From assembly GCA_963930655.1 (NCBI GenBank), contig OZ005611.1, forward strand, positions 6,579,501 through 6,643,500: a stretch of DNA of 64,000 nucleotides, read 5' to 3'. The position numbers and the translations under genes are program-made. The notes under the pieces are model-generated. The model was not told where the DNA came from. It searched no databases and saw only the letters and a program-made list of their open reading frames with translations. Source of the stretch: Myrica gale. Its lineage: Eukaryota > Streptophyta > Magnoliopsida > Fagales > Myricaceae. This document shows, one piece after another, positions 1 through 16,083 of this stretch; positions within the stretch are counted from its first letter, which is position 1; every line of letters starts with the position of its first letter.

Positions 1-1220
1 TTGTTGGTTTCTCATGCCTGTCTAATTGTGATTTCCAATGAAGTGGTTGGATTCTACCTCTCCTACCTGTTACTGATCAGGTTGATGCCTTGGATACATG
101 TTAGGTTTAGACTCTAAGGCTGACACTTTTTGCTATTGTACCTGTGAATCACTTTTGAATGATAGTGAGGCATGGATCAATTTAATTGACTCCCGCTTGA
201 CCTGCCTCTTCCTTGATGAAATTAGATGGGGATTATACAAGTCGATTCTCTATGTGGTTGACTCTTTACGTAGCTGGGATTACATCATTGACTTCTAGGA
301 GATTTGTCACAGTTTGGGTTTAGTTCAGGGTGGTCATCCCATGAAAAGGTGCCCCATTACTAGTACTATCTGTTTTTATGTGTGATTCATGAATTTCAGT
401 TACAGCTTGAACAAAAAGTATGAACTTAATTCAAATAAATTTCAATTTTTACTAAAAAAAGTGTTTCAGATACTGCACATTTATGTTAAGTGTTTAAGAA
501 GAGGCTGTTTGGAAAGGTTTCACAACCTGGCCATCAGAGTTCGGCTCTGGCACTCCATGTTAGTTTAAGTAATGGCACCAAAAAGGAATAGAAACATTAG
601 TGCATGGTTCTTTTGAAGTGTTAAAGCTTGCTTCGCCCATTTGGGTCAGTATATAGCCTGAACTGGAGAGTCACGTACTGATGGAGTCTTTTCTAGAGAC
701 TAGCTAAGGAGACTGCACTTTGAGGGCAATTACATCTTTTTCTTTCTAAACCTGATTGAGATTGTCTAGATTGTTCGAATGTCATGTAAAATATACCGTA
801 CAGCTGGAATCACAATTCTAAGAGTATTGGTAGTTAATATGATTGTTGGTCTGTGGAAGAAATCCCTACCATATAGTGGAATATGTACCATTTTGCTCGA
901 GGGAAAGAAGTTTTAACTGGTTATAATGAGGAATGATAACTTTTGAGTCCATTATCCTTGACATTGTAAGGATGCCTACATTATGTTTTCGTGAATGTCA
1001 AGTAGTTGTGGCTTTCATTCATTTGGAATGAAACTGAAGACTCCATCATTAAATACGAAGAGATCATGCCAACAAAATATCAGTATCTCAAACTCTGTTA
1101 ATTTGTGTTTGCCATGAGGTTTCAATGGCCATGGGGAAAGTGTCCAGTTTCCTGCAATTGCTTTCATCATTGTACACTTGGTTCTTCTTACTGTCTATTT
1201 TCCTGTTTCTCCCATTTCAG
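1..1220 (+). other. Intron upstream of the last sugar-transporter exon
   Basis: No conserved transporter exon is readable here, and the downstream exon is preceded by a good pyrimidine-rich acceptor ending at 1220. I read this stretch as intron of the sugar-transporter gene, whose 5' exons lie outside the window. Short open frames here are not convincing. Confidence 0.6.
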
Positions 1221-1665
1221 GACTTTGCTGCTCAGCACAATCCCTGTGCTGATATTGTCTCTTGTAGTCCTAGTCATTGGAAGCACTGTGGATATGGGTA
1301 GTGTCGTGAATGCATCGGTATCAACTGTTAGTGTTGTCCTTTACTTCTGTTGCTTTGTCATGGGTTTTGGGCCAGTCCCGAACATACTCTGTTCAGAGAT
1401 CTTCCCTACTCGAGTTCGTGGCCTCTGCATTGCCATATGTGCCCTTACATTTTGGATAGGTGATATAATTGTCACCTACTCGCTCCCAGTGATGCTCAAA
1501 TCCGTTGGTCTCGCTGGCGTTTTTGGTATGTATGCAGTTGTGTGCATCATATCATGGGTTTTTGTTTTCATGAAAATCCCAGAAACCAAGGGCATGCCCC
1601 TTGAGGTGATAACCGAGTTCTTCGCAGTTGGCGCAAAGCAGGCTGCAGCCACCAAGGACAACTGA
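1221..1665 (+). CDS. Tonoplast monosaccharide transporter (MSSP/TMT type), last exon, partial
   Basis: This is the C-terminal exon of a major-facilitator sugar transporter of the monosaccharide-sensing protein / tonoplast monosaccharide transporter group. Known members load hexose or sucrose into the vacuole in exchange for protons. The exon opens after a polypyrimidine-AG acceptor with a split Arg codon and continues TLLLSTIPVLILSL. It contains about four hydrophobic helices, the family signature around PNILCSEIFPTRVRGLC, and the cytosolic end PETKGMPLEVITEFF just before the stop at 1663-1665. All upstream exons are outside the window, so only about 147 residues are visible and the exact paralogue cannot be fixed. 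The gene converges on homoserine kinase about 1.1 kb downstream. Confidence 0.9.
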
Positions 1666-2788
1666 GGCGAAAACTTTGGCGGGTGCTTTTTTTTTTGTCT
1701 TCGTCGCATCATTTGGATTGTTTATCATGGGTTTTTTTGTGTGTAGATTTTTCCATTTCACTCGTTACTGCATACCTGAATAGAACTTTTTTGTTCTTTT
1801 TGTTGTATTTGGCTCTCTACTCAGTAGATATTCTTGAGTATTTTCTTCAAGTACTAGACTGATTCCAAAGGGATGGTGAGCCGTGAGTGAATGATTGAAT
1901 TGAAGTTTCTCAGTCTTGATGGCAGCTTGAGAAAGGGGGATGCTGCTTTTATGGGAAGTGTATCACAATCGCCGGGAGCGTGAATTTGCAAAATCTCTCG
2001 TTTACCTTTCTCATTTAGTCATGAAAGCTGTTGAGCAGCAATGCAGGCCAGAAGAAAACCTTACAGAATCTCCAAATTAAATGAGTTTTGATCACGCTAT
2101 AAACATACCTACCGAGTTAAAATATTGGTGGAGTCGTGTTTAAGGGAAATGCGAGCCATAAGAGATAGCTTAACGATGACTTGACAGAATACCAATATCA
2201 CGCTATAAACATGGCACAGAACAACAGAATCCAAAACCCATCCGGTCGACGTTGTATGGTATGGATCAAGTTCTGTCCTTTTTAAGGTATTAGCTCTTCT
2301 AGATCTTCAACTACTACTTTCAATTAGGGATTAAGATCTTCATAAATTTTCTAAAGAATTGTGGTGCAATTTAAATTCACAACATCTTAATGTTGCTTAT
2401 GTAATCAAATCGAGAATGTTTTTAAGAGGTAAATTTTGAATGTGATAGATGTTGATGTGACCAAATTCAGTGATTAAAGGAATCTTCTCGTACTTTATTT
2501 AACATGCAGTAGCATTCACTGCAGACGTTCATATATAGCTCAAAATCAGCGAACAGAACCAAACCCTCGTGAAAATCAAAGAACTCGTCTTCTAACGAAG
2601 AGAGAACAAAAACATGATCGGAGTGTCCGAAAACAACCCGCTTAGAACTGGATGCTGATTTTTACCATAGATATCGTCGCATGAGCTCAACATAATATAA
2701 TTGTCTCAGAAGTTATAGGCCATCATATACTCCTATTGGCAATTTGCAGCAGAAAATTACAAACCAAAACTGAAATTGCACCCAATCA
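1666..2788. other. Convergent 3' flanks between sugar transporter and homoserine kinase
   Basis: This holds the 3' flanking sequence, presumably including both 3' UTRs, of two convergent genes. No coding exon, RNA gene or clear mobile element is seen. Confidence 0.6.
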
Positions 2789-3883
2789 TCATGAAACAAG
2801 CCTAGCACCCACCCGATCAAGCCTCTTTACTGCCTTCACCGCCCTCAAATTACCCTCTTTCCAGAACGCCTCTACCATGCTATCGCCAACCTTCTGCCCC
2901 ATCTCCTCCCTATCTACCACCGCCACCGCTGTTGGACCCGCCCCGCTTATCGTACAACCAAACGCCCCAGCCTCAATGGCTGCCTTCTTCACAGCTTCCA
3001 TTCCCGGAATCAAAGGTGCCCGCCTTGGCTCGACGATCTTGTCGGCCGACAGGGCCTTCCCCAATCCCACTATGTCCCCCTGCAACACTGATGCTACCAG
3101 CGCCCCCGCTTGGCTACAATTCCAAACGTGGTGCGCCATTCCGATCTCAGCAGGCAAAGCTGCCCGCATTTTCTTCGTGGGTGCCTCAAATTCCGGACTC
3201 ACCAGAACAAAAAAGAGATCTTTCTCGATCGGGAAGTTCAGCCTCATCAGCTCCAGGGGCTCGTAGTTGCGGATAAGAACGAAGCCACCCATGATCGCCG
3301 GGGCCACGTTATCAGCGTGGTAACCCGAGACCTTCTCCTCCGACTTCAACCCGGCGAGGACAAGTTCCTCGGGCCCGAGTATCCCGCCGAAGATCTCGTT
3401 GACGGCTACGGCGGCTGCGGCTGCACTGGCAGCGCTGGAGCCAAGGCCACTTCCCAAGGGCAGGCCTTTCTCGAGAGAGAGCGAGAGACCGACCGATCGG
3501 ACGCCGAGCATCTTCATCACCTCGATGGCTGCGATCCCGGCGCAGTTCCAGTTAGGATTCTTGCTGAGCTTGGAGGAGGCGTCGCCATAGACGTGGGAGA
3601 TGGAGATCTGGCCGGGGTGGACGTTGGGGTCCACGGAGAGTGTCACGAAATCCCCCAGGCCATCGACGGCGCAGCCGAGAAAGTCAAAACCGGGGCCGAG
3701 GTTGGCCACGGTGGCCGGTGCGAAGGCCTTGACCGTGGCCAATACGGGTTCGGGTTCGCGTAGTTGGGTTTTGGAGGGAAGAGAAAATTTGCAACGGACA
3801 GACTGGGATTTGGGTGTGGCAGAGAAAGTGGTGGAGGTCCGAACGCAGATTGGCCTTACAGGAGGCTGGTAGCAAATGACCAT
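2789..3883 (-). CDS. HSK: Chloroplast homoserine kinase
   Basis: A single-exon 364-residue GHMP-family kinase. It phosphorylates L-homoserine with ATP to O-phosphohomoserine, the branch point for threonine and methionine synthesis in plastids. Residues 1 to about 50 are Ser/Thr/Arg-rich and acid-poor, as in a chloroplast transit peptide. The mature part starts near VKAFAPATVANLGPGFDFLG (GHMP motif 1). The ATP-binding motif 2 is PLGSGLGSSAASAAAAAV around residues 142-160, and the C-terminal glycine-rich motif 3 is GCTISGAGPTAVAV. Length and absence of introns fit plant homoserine kinases. The start at 3883 is the first Met before the transit-like region. The coding region is markedly GC-rich, which creates long antisense open frames that are not genes. 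Confidence 0.97.
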   Translation of the reverse strand: MVICYQPPVRPICVRTSTTFSATPKSQSVRCKFSLPSKTQLREPEPVLATVKAFAPATVANLGPGFDFLGCAVDGLGDFVTLSVDPNVHPGQISISHVYGDASSKLSKNPNWNCAGIAAIEVMKMLGVRSVGLSLSLEKGLPLGSGLGSSAASAAAAAVAVNEIFGGILGPEELVLAGLKSEEKVSGYHADNVAPAIMGGFVLIRNYEPLELMRLNFPIEKDLFFVLVSPEFEAPTKKMRAALPAEIGMAHHVWNCSQAGALVASVLQGDIVGLGKALSADKIVEPRRAPLIPGMEAVKKAAIEAGAFGCTISGAGPTAVAVVDREEMGQKVGDSMVEAFWKEGNLRAVKAVKRLDRVGARLVS

Positions 3884-4544
3884 TGCTCGCGTCGCAGGGA
3901 GAGATAAGAGGGAGAGGAGCTAAGAGAGTAATAAGTGATTTGACTTCTGTTTAGGGTTTAACAGCCTAACAGGTAGGCAACAATAGAAGAGGAGACTTTA
4001 GTAGAGCACCATGGCAGCCTCAGAGGAAATGGGACAACTGAACGAGGAATGTGATCATGGGCCAAATTCACTCTTATAGGCCCATATTCCACTGGCCTTT
4101 TCTTCCACTTGGAAGCAGACCAGAAGTTGATATGGTTTAGGGGGCGTTTGTTTCCCCAATAAATCGGGGTTCGAAATTTTCAACAAAATAAACACACTCC
4201 AAAATTTTTAACTTTTACACATACACACACTACTTTTCACAAACCCCAATAAATCTCAATAAAGTAAAGATTCCCAAAATTTCGGGAATATTCCCCAAAA
4301 TTTCTACAAACAAACACCCCCTTAGGCAAATTAACAGACGCAATAAGTCCATTTTCACTTATAAATTAGAAAAAAAAAACAAAGAGACAATAGCCTAATA
4401 ATATTTATAATGCCTGCTTTGAAACACCAACAGCAAAAGAAAAAAAAAACGACGAACCCAAGTAAGAAGCTAAACAAGAAATCCAGCAGTTCTTCTAAGC
4501 CTCTGGTTAGAAAGCGGCAAGTGCAGATTTAGTGATACAGTTAG
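3884..4544. other. Upstream of homoserine kinase and downstream of GLR
   Basis: Holds the homoserine kinase promoter side and the 3' flank of the glutamate-receptor-like gene, with one MITE inserted at 4140-4321. No other gene is seen. Confidence 0.5.
4140..4321. mobile_element. Tourist/PIF-Harbinger-like MITE with TTA target duplication
   Basis: A 182-bp AT-rich element with terminal inverted repeats: GGGGGCGTTTGTTT on the left, and the complement of GGGGGTGTTTGTTT on the right. It is flanked on both sides by TTA (4137-4139 and 4322-4324). It has no coding capacity. The size, TIR type and 3-bp TTA duplication are those of Tourist-like MITEs mobilised by PIF/Harbinger transposases. A diverged relative lies at 10906-11068. 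Confidence 0.8.
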
Positions 4545-9108
<4,564 letters not shown>

Positions 9109-10127
9109 GGTGATACTAACTGATTACCCAGACCGCTCACCGTCCTATATGAAACAGAATACACATGCTCAACCAAAATGACCCAAGGCAATAGTCTAAA
9201 AAACTACCAAAACACAATGAATATCTCCCACATGGGCAGTATAAGCAACTTAAACGAGGACAATAGAATCTCTAATCTTAAGAGAAAATTAATAAAGGCC
9301 ACCTTACGCATCCTTGTCCAAGCCAAGTAGTAAAACTTTAACTAACTCAAAAGGCAGACAAATAGAATGGCATTGGGAAATCCCATTTGCCAAGGAAGTC
9401 GTGGAAAAAAGAGAAAGAACTACCACTCCTCCTACTGACATACGGGGCCAGAGGCAATCAAATAACTAAATGGATTCTGCAATATTTCAAATCCAAAAGC
9501 AGGATGCAGACAACAAAAAGAAGAGAACATAATCTGTCTTAGCTAAAGCAGCAGCCAGCTTTAATATAAGAAATACCCATCATATGCTTTGCGCTGCAAA
9601 AGTGAAATTCCAGGCGATTGCAAAAGCTGTCACGGAGTGCTACTCGCCTCAGACTTCAAGAAAGAACATTAGAAAGGAGTAAGAGGTAGAGCTGTGACGC
9701 AAACCACCACCAAGACGGGGAAGATACATTAGCGCAAGGAACAAGTGGTAGAACTACCGAAAGGTCAAGAGGAACCAATAGAAAATTACGGCAATCATAA
9801 AGAGAACACTCACAAGGTTAAAAACTTTAGTGCCACACGAAAGGGCGGGAACAAAAGCACTTGGAGCTCAGCAATGGGCGGTTTTTCATCAATTAATTAT
9901 GGCGAGAATACTTCACGATAGGGAAAGAGACCACTTCGGTAAGTTCGCTGTTTCTAGTTGGTCATTTTGGAGTGGTATTGACAACAAGAATCCCATCTGC
10001 AGTGTCGCGACTGGCATAGAAACCCGGTACAAGTGAGAGCTAGTTCTTTGATATGGCAAAAATTGGGAAGACAGAACAGTGGTGGTTTTTTTTTTTTTCC
10101 TTGGAGAACAGTGGTGGTTAAACAGAG
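9109..10127. other. GLR upstream region (5' UTR/promoter side)
   Basis: Sequence upstream of the GLR start codon. It probably carries the leader and promoter, but no specific element can be defended. No convincing open reading frame is present. Confidence 0.4.
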
Positions 10128-10302
10128 GCTGCGTTTATAACCAAAATTTTACTCAAAATTTTATCTCTCTCCTAATAAAATACTTTAATATAATCTCTCT
10201 CCCATCAAAAATATAAAAAAATATTACCTATCTCTTTACTTTTTCACTAAACCCAATACCAATACTAAAACTAATATCAAAAATTTTGCAACACAATACA
10301 CT
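10128..10302. mobile_element. Degenerate MITE, same family as 36583-36778
   Basis: The left end reads GGCTGCGTTTATAACCAAAA and the right end complements GAGTGTATTGTGTTGCAAAA. The interior carries blocks resembling TATAATCTCTCTCCCATCAA and CTTTACTTTTTCACTAAAC, shared with the element at 36583-36778. No intact target duplication is seen. Confidence 0.55.
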
Positions 10303-10636
10303 CAGAGACATAGAAACTGCAGATAGTTGGATAATGACCGCAGGCACAATGAAATAGTCAATTGAGGGTCTCGCTTTTTGTCGTTTTCTATAATTTCTTG
10401 ATGCTTAAGTTGGACCTTCGATTAATGATGGCATTGAATTGGACGGTGATAATGAATGCGTTGACGCAGTGGGAAACGACAGGAAAACGTGTTGGGATTC
10501 GTTCCTCTGGTAGTCTGGTTGGATCGTATGCCTTTTTTTTTTTCTAAGTGGCTGGATCGTATGCCGTTTGTCTGAGTTGAATAGTTGATCAACTTCCTCG
10601 TTTTATTCCTCTGCAAGTGACAATTATTCTGTAAAA

Positions 10637-10817
10637 TGGACCGGGTAGTAGCCCAGCTGGTAAAGTCGTCGGCGAGGACTATGTGATCCCAGCTTCGAAA
10701 CTCAGACTGAAACTGGCTCCGGTGACGTTGAAGATGCCCCCACTCGGTCGGAATTTACCAAAAAAAGGTGGTCCGAACGGCCCCATCTTGTATGGGTTGT
10801 CATCGTTAAAAAAAAAA
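10637..10817 (+). mobile_element. tRNA-derived SINE
   Basis: A 180-bp unit headed by a tRNA-like RNA polymerase III promoter: A box TAGCCCAGCTGG near 10650 and B box core GCTTCGAAACTC near 10692, about 30 bases apart. A non-tRNA body follows, and it ends in about 10 A after GTCATCG. The acceptor-stem and anticodon fold of a real tRNA is not evident, so this is a SINE rather than a tRNA gene. I found no clear target duplication and no second copy in the window. Confidence 0.7.
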
Positions 10818-10905
10818 CGGAAGTTTTTCGTTCTGATTCCGGTTGGGGGGACTTTATTTTCTCCGTGGTTGGTTGAATGAAATGGATGGAAATAGCGGTA
10901 TTGAC

Positions 10906-11068
10906 TGAGTTTGTTTGCCCAAAATTTTTAGCGAAATAAATACATTTCAAAATTTTTAACTTTTACACATGCACTTTAAATTTTTTATAAACCTCAATAA
11001 ACTTCAATATTAAAAAGATTTTTAAAATTTTGAGAAATATTCTCAAATTTCGATAAACAAGCGCCACC
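10906..11068. mobile_element. Degenerate MITE related to 4140-4321
   Basis: It shares the block AAAATTTTTAACTTTTACAC and flanking AT-rich sequence with the MITE at 4140. The ends GAGTTTGTTTGCCC and (complemented) GGTGGCGCTTGTTT are eroded versions of its TIRs. Confidence 0.55.
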
Positions 11069-11139
11069 ACATAGGAGTTGAGTTGAATGTCGATTTCCGA
11101 TTGATCAGTCAGAGTAGGTATAGACCCGAGTTGTTTACA

Positions 11140-11400
11140 TGTTTGATAGTTAAAATGTTGGGTGGTAAAAATATTGAAGTATCGGATTTGGTGAAAAAAT
11201 AGAGAGATTGTTAAAATGTTAGGTGGTAAAAAAATATTGAGGTATTGGAATTGGTGAAAAAATGAAGAGATAAAGTATTTGAATGAATTCTTTTTATTTA
11301 AAATAAAAAGTAAAAAATTTAATAAAGAGAGAATTTAAAAATATTATTTTTTTTTGGTCAAAATTTTGATATCTCAGTATTTTAGCTCAACATCTCTTCA
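11140..11400. mobile_element. Rearranged MITE relic with internal duplication
   Basis: Contains blocks such as TTGGTGAAAAAATGAAGAGAT that match, in reverse orientation, the family at 36583 and 61657. A block of about 60 bp beginning GTTAAAATGTT is present twice in tandem (11151-11210 and 11212-11272). Ends are not well defined. Confidence 0.5.
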
Positions 11401-11553
11401 GTGGCAAACTTTGTTTTGGATCAAAGTCTAAATAACAACTTTTGTTTCTTAATAAATTTTTCACTTTGTAGCTTTTCAGAGTCAGTAGGTATGGAGCCCA
11501 AAATTTTTATAGAGCCACTTGCCCAAATAATAATTTTTTTTATAATAGATTTA

Positions 11554-11753
11554 CGGGGCGTTTGTTTTCCAATTATTTCACCCCTCAATATTTCCAAACA
11601 ATCATAAAATAATTCATCTCTCGTCATTAAAATAATATTATATCATTTAATTAAATCTTATTTCTCCTCACTTTTCCATAAAATACTATATTTTTCACAA
11701 ATCTCAATACCCAAAATTTTTAAAACCCCAATATTTCCACAAACAAACACCAC
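11554..11753. mobile_element. Tourist-like MITE with TTA target duplication
   Basis: A 200-bp AT-rich element with left end CGGGGCGTTTGTTTTCC and right end complementing GTGGTGTTTGTTTGTGG. It is flanked by TTA at 11551-11553 and 11754-11756. It is non-coding. Confidence 0.75.
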
Positions 11754-12301
11754 TTAACACTGCTTTCAGTAGCGTCAGTTGGGAGTTAGTAGTTATGTAG
11801 CCCAAAATTTTTGTGAAGCCACTAGTCTAAGTCTAACTAATAATTTTTTTTCTTAATAGATTTAAACATTTTGTATATTTTTAATCAAAGTCGACTCGTA
11901 TCAAGGTCTATGTAGTCCAAAATTTTTTTGGAGCCACTTGCCCAAATAATTATTATTTCCTTAATAAATTTAAACATTTTGTAAGTTTTTTTTATTATCT
12001 TTAGATCTAAAAGAGTCAAAAATTGTGTCATTTAAAGGGGGAAAATATAATTTTTAAAATGTATGTCAAAATCAACGCTATAGACTGCAAATTCGACTCT
12101 GACTCCTATTTAAGTTTTGATTTTTTTTTAAAGTCCGATTCTGCCTCCGACTGTGACCAACCCAGCTATATCGGATTGGAGTTGGTCTCGGAATCATTTT
12201 GCAAAGCGTTATATAGAAACTGCTAGAGTTAAAAAGGAGTGTAATGTTTCGTACCACATGGGATCTAATTGCGCCGGAAATGTCGGTGGAATAAATACGA
12301 G

Positions 12302-12305
<4 letters not shown>

Positions 12306-12344
<39 letters not shown>
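12306..12344. repeat. (TA)n microsatellite
   Basis: About 19 uninterrupted AT dinucleotides in intergenic DNA. Confidence 0.95.
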
Positions 12345-12346
<2 letters not shown>

Positions 12347-13237
12347 TAACAAACAATTATATTAAAATCCGAAAAAAATATTCGTTTCAAACTCGAAAAT
12401 TACCCGGAGGCCAACAAAAAACATAATCGGACTAAAATACCCTATAATAAGCCACAAAGACAGGAACCACCACACAACAACCACAAAGGTCGGAACACGA
12501 CAAATCCGTCGCACATGACGATGTTGGTTTCTGCTGGAAGAAAGACGTTCAAAGCAACAATCCAACTCCATCAGAAAAATCTTCAAACAAGCACCGATTG
12601 CAACGAGGGAAGGAGAAAATAAGACAGTTTCAGGCGGTACAACACAACGACAATCAAAACCACCAGAGAAAATCACTCGAATCTGCCCAAAAAGAGAAGG
12701 AAAAGAGGGAGAGGAAGCCTGCAAAACAAACGAACCAACAACCTAACAAAAACAACCATATATATATATTAATAACTTGATGTTGGGGCTAATCTAGGCG
12801 TACCTTTTTATTAAACTCAACCTTTGCGGCATATTCCTATTTTTTGTGCTTGGTAAATATTTCTGTTCGCACGAAGCGCCAACCACAATATTTTGCTGAT
12901 TTGGGACTCTATTATTACTGCTGTTTAATAAAAGTTTCAGCGAATGTAGCATCTCATGAGTGGTGGTATGAGAATATTACTCATGTAACGCGAGATTAGA
13001 CTTTAATGGGAGGCAGACTCCTTTATTGGAACTATGATGCTTTGAGTGTAGGCAATGGATAATGATAGCCAAATAAATGGCCAGGTGGGTGATCAATTTT
13101 AGTGGCGTTTAGCTGAAGTGTCGTATCCGAATATTCTAGGTTGGATGGCTGTTTTATCTTCTTCGAACATGTCCCACTTTTTCTAACCCCCCCCACAAAT
13201 AAAGTCGGTAACTTGCATTATTAAAAAAAATTGTCTG
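12345..13237. other. Intergenic AT-rich sequence
   Basis: No gene, repeat boundary or RNA gene could be supported here. A 120-residue antisense open frame at 12362-12724 has no recognisable motif. Confidence 0.4.
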
Positions 13238-13741
13238 GGGTAATCTTATAGTTTCATCTAGTTATGGGTTAATTTTAAACTCGCTTTATAATTATAAAAG
13301 TTACTATTTACTTCTTTTTAAGTTTCGAAAATTATCAATATATTTCCTTCAAATCAGTCTAAGTCAAACATAAATACATGTAAATAACTAAAATATTTCT
13401 TCAAGACAATTTTAAAAATAAATAGATATTCGAGAAATCATTTTTTTAAAAAAAATATATTAATGAAATAAAGTTTTAATAAATTTATTTTAAAAATATT
13501 ATCTTTTTTGAAATGTTATTTTTTATTTTTAATTAATTTTATGATATTTTTAGTAATTTTATCTTTGAATGTCATTTTGGTCATTTTACACCTGTTTCCG
13601 TATGATTTAACAGGTGATTTGGACGGAAAAACTTATATTGATAATTTTTGAAAATTAGAGAACATAAATCATCATTTTAATAGTTAGAGGGGCGAGATTG
13701 AAATTGACTTAGAGTTAAAAAGACAAGTTATGATATTACCC
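13238..13741. mobile_element. Inverted-repeat (foldback/MITE-like) element
   Basis: The first about 120 bp, starting GGGTAATCTTATAG, are a diverged inverted copy of the last about 170 bp, which complement GGGTAATATCATAACTTG. Both arms share TTTCGAAAATTATCAATATA-like sequence. The interior is extremely AT-rich and non-coding. Confidence 0.6.
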
Positions 13742-14440
13742 AAAAATGCTACTGACTACTAAATATTAATTAGATTGTAAAGGAAGATTAACGAATTAAA
13801 GGAGTCGAAAACTAGGAGCGCTCCTCCGCCGAGCATAGCTCGAAACATCGGCTTATAGTGCTTCTATCACTTCTTTCAGTTCACCGCCCACCGATTCCTT
13901 TTATAAATTATTGCTCTCATGCTTATGGATCATCCGCCCTGAAGACAGTTTCAAATTAGTCTGTCACGACTTGAAACTGACAGCAAAATGAAAAGGGCTC
14001 GATATATATATCTTTTTAAGGATAGAAGAACTTAGGGTCATCTTGGTCACATAATTAAGTTAGTTTGATAAGGTGAGGGAAGCTTGACAAGGATCCTAAG
14101 CACTCCGAAGTCAAGAACTAGGAAGGTGGTTTGTCTTCCAGATGAAGATTTAAATGATTATGCAATTAATAAATTGGTTCATCATACGGTCTGCCAGATC
14201 CTTCCTTGTTCCAGTAACGTACAAAATCCTCTTGGCTATCCAGTGGGCAGCAACAAACCCGACAAGTTTGAGAATACGAACATGTTAAGAGAGAGTATAT
14301 CCTTCTCATAAAAAGCCCATGTCCCTGAGACTAAGCTGGGGGCCCTTTAAAAAGTGTTGGCAGCCAATTAGGGAATGTATCTGGAACTTCCTCCATTCTC
14401 GACCTTTACAACAACAGTCGTTCAATACTAACCACCGGAT

Positions 14441-14726
14441 CGATGCTTTTTTGCAGCATCCTAATTGCTGTCCTTGGAGATTAGAGTCAATGTTGTTTAG
14501 TTTATATTTTTTATTCTTAGGAATTTTTGTGTTTTCTGCATAGTGCGAGTTCGTTAGGGCACCTTGGACGTCTCTTTTTCTCATTGAAGGCCGAAGGGAG
14601 TGACGTTTCTCATTGTCTTGAGACTTTGGCAATTATCCATTGGTGTCTATACGGGGCTGAACCTCCTTAACTGTTGTTATCTCAATGAAATATTGCTTTA
14701 AAACAGAAAAAAAAGAAAAGAAAAAA
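14441..14726 (+). mobile_element. 5'-truncated non-LTR retroelement with 11-bp target duplication
   Basis: About 286 bp ending in an A-rich tail (14699-14726) after TCTCAATGAAATATTGC. It is flanked by perfect direct repeats AACCACCGGAT at 14430-14440 and 14727-14737. A direct duplication plus A-rich 3' end and no 5' part is the mark of target-primed reverse transcription. No coding remains are recognisable. Confidence 0.75.
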
Positions 14727-15299
14727 AACCACCGGATGTCCGGATCCAAAGATCCGAGAACACCACAACTGCTGCCCATGGCGGTTCTGTCCTTCACTGA
14801 ATAGAAATGTGCTCTTGGACATGTTCTTCATATTGGTTATCTAATTAGAGAAACATACCTGATGATGCCAAAATTATCCATAACCGAAACTGATCAGACC
14901 TGAAAGAGAACAATAAAAAAGGTGAGATCCAAAGTGGAGACTTTGATGTCTAAGTTAAATCTCACAAAGAGTTTTAGTCTGAAGAATTAATTAAGCTTAT
15001 GAAAATATACAGGATACCTAACTATTTATACGAGGAGATAAAATCATATAATGTGTTTAATACCGTTTGTTTTAGGATTCATTGAATATCTAGACAGGAA
15101 GACGTGAAGGAATTAATTCATACTCGTACATATTGGGGCCTTTAGCACGTCTATGATCTTGAACGGGACTACTGATGGATTAGACCGGTCATATCATGAC
15201 CCATCAATACCCTTGCCGCTTGATATCAAATTGAGTTGTGTTTTGCCTTCATATTCTAACCCAATACGCACCTGAGTTTTCCATACGAGAGGGCAACAA

Positions 15300-15737
15300 G
15301 TTTATAACAACTTTTTGGTCTCTTTCAGGTCGAGAATTGCTCAGTTTTGTCCTGCACCCCTCCTTTCTTTAGCTTTCTTTTTCAAATGCGTATATATCGC
15401 TTTCCTGGGGTTGAATGCCTTTTCTTGCGGCTTTCAAACATGAAAAATGGAACCTGTCAGTGGCTGTCACGGGCCATTTTCAGAAGCAACCCCCATGAGG
15501 AGGATGTATAGCTTTTTATGGATTGTGATCTGCAACCTACTTGCATACAATGTTTTTGATTATGGTGTTCTGTTAATGGCGTTTTGGATCCAGCTTAGGT
15601 TTTGTTTGGGAAGGGGATGTTTTGCACCCCTTCCATTATCTTCGTGTTGCCAGCACCTTGTGTGTAATGGGGCTTGTCCCTGATGTATTTTCCTTTGCCA
15701 GTTATAATACAATTACTGACTGACCGGGAAAAAAAAT
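15300..15737 (+). mobile_element. Possible retroelement 3' end
   Basis: The segment ends with TATAATACAATTACTGACTG followed by an A run at 15728-15736, a layout like the LINE ends elsewhere in the window. No target duplication or coding domain was found, and the left boundary is a guess. Confidence 0.3.
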
Positions 15738-16083
15738 TGTCTTGAAGGGCGTATTCCAGGTAATTATAAATTTGAACTTTCTAAAACATAATGTAGAAAC
15801 CCTTTCTTCTCATCTGTTTGATCCATGTCAGCTCGTGATTAGAAGTAGAAGCAACTGCTGAATGCATCTTCACTGTCTCTAATGTTTTTTTTTATGCTTT
15901 ATTGTAGACCCTGTTTAACAGGTAGATTGTATTATTGAGTTTATAATAATATCCACCACATTAAATAATATAAAGTTTATTGTATATATCTCTTTAAATT
16001 ACACAATCTAATTTAAAAAGAAAATCAAGCAGTAACTTGGTCCATCTATAAAAAAATAATTATCGGAACAATATATTTTTTTA

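Noticed and set aside
2736..3872. Long open frames on the + strand across homoserine kinase
   Set aside because: They are shadows of a GC-rich coding region on the opposite strand and have no known domains.
10637..10720. Possible tRNA gene
   Set aside because: A and B boxes are present but no clean cloverleaf; a non-tRNA body and A tail follow, so it is called a SINE.
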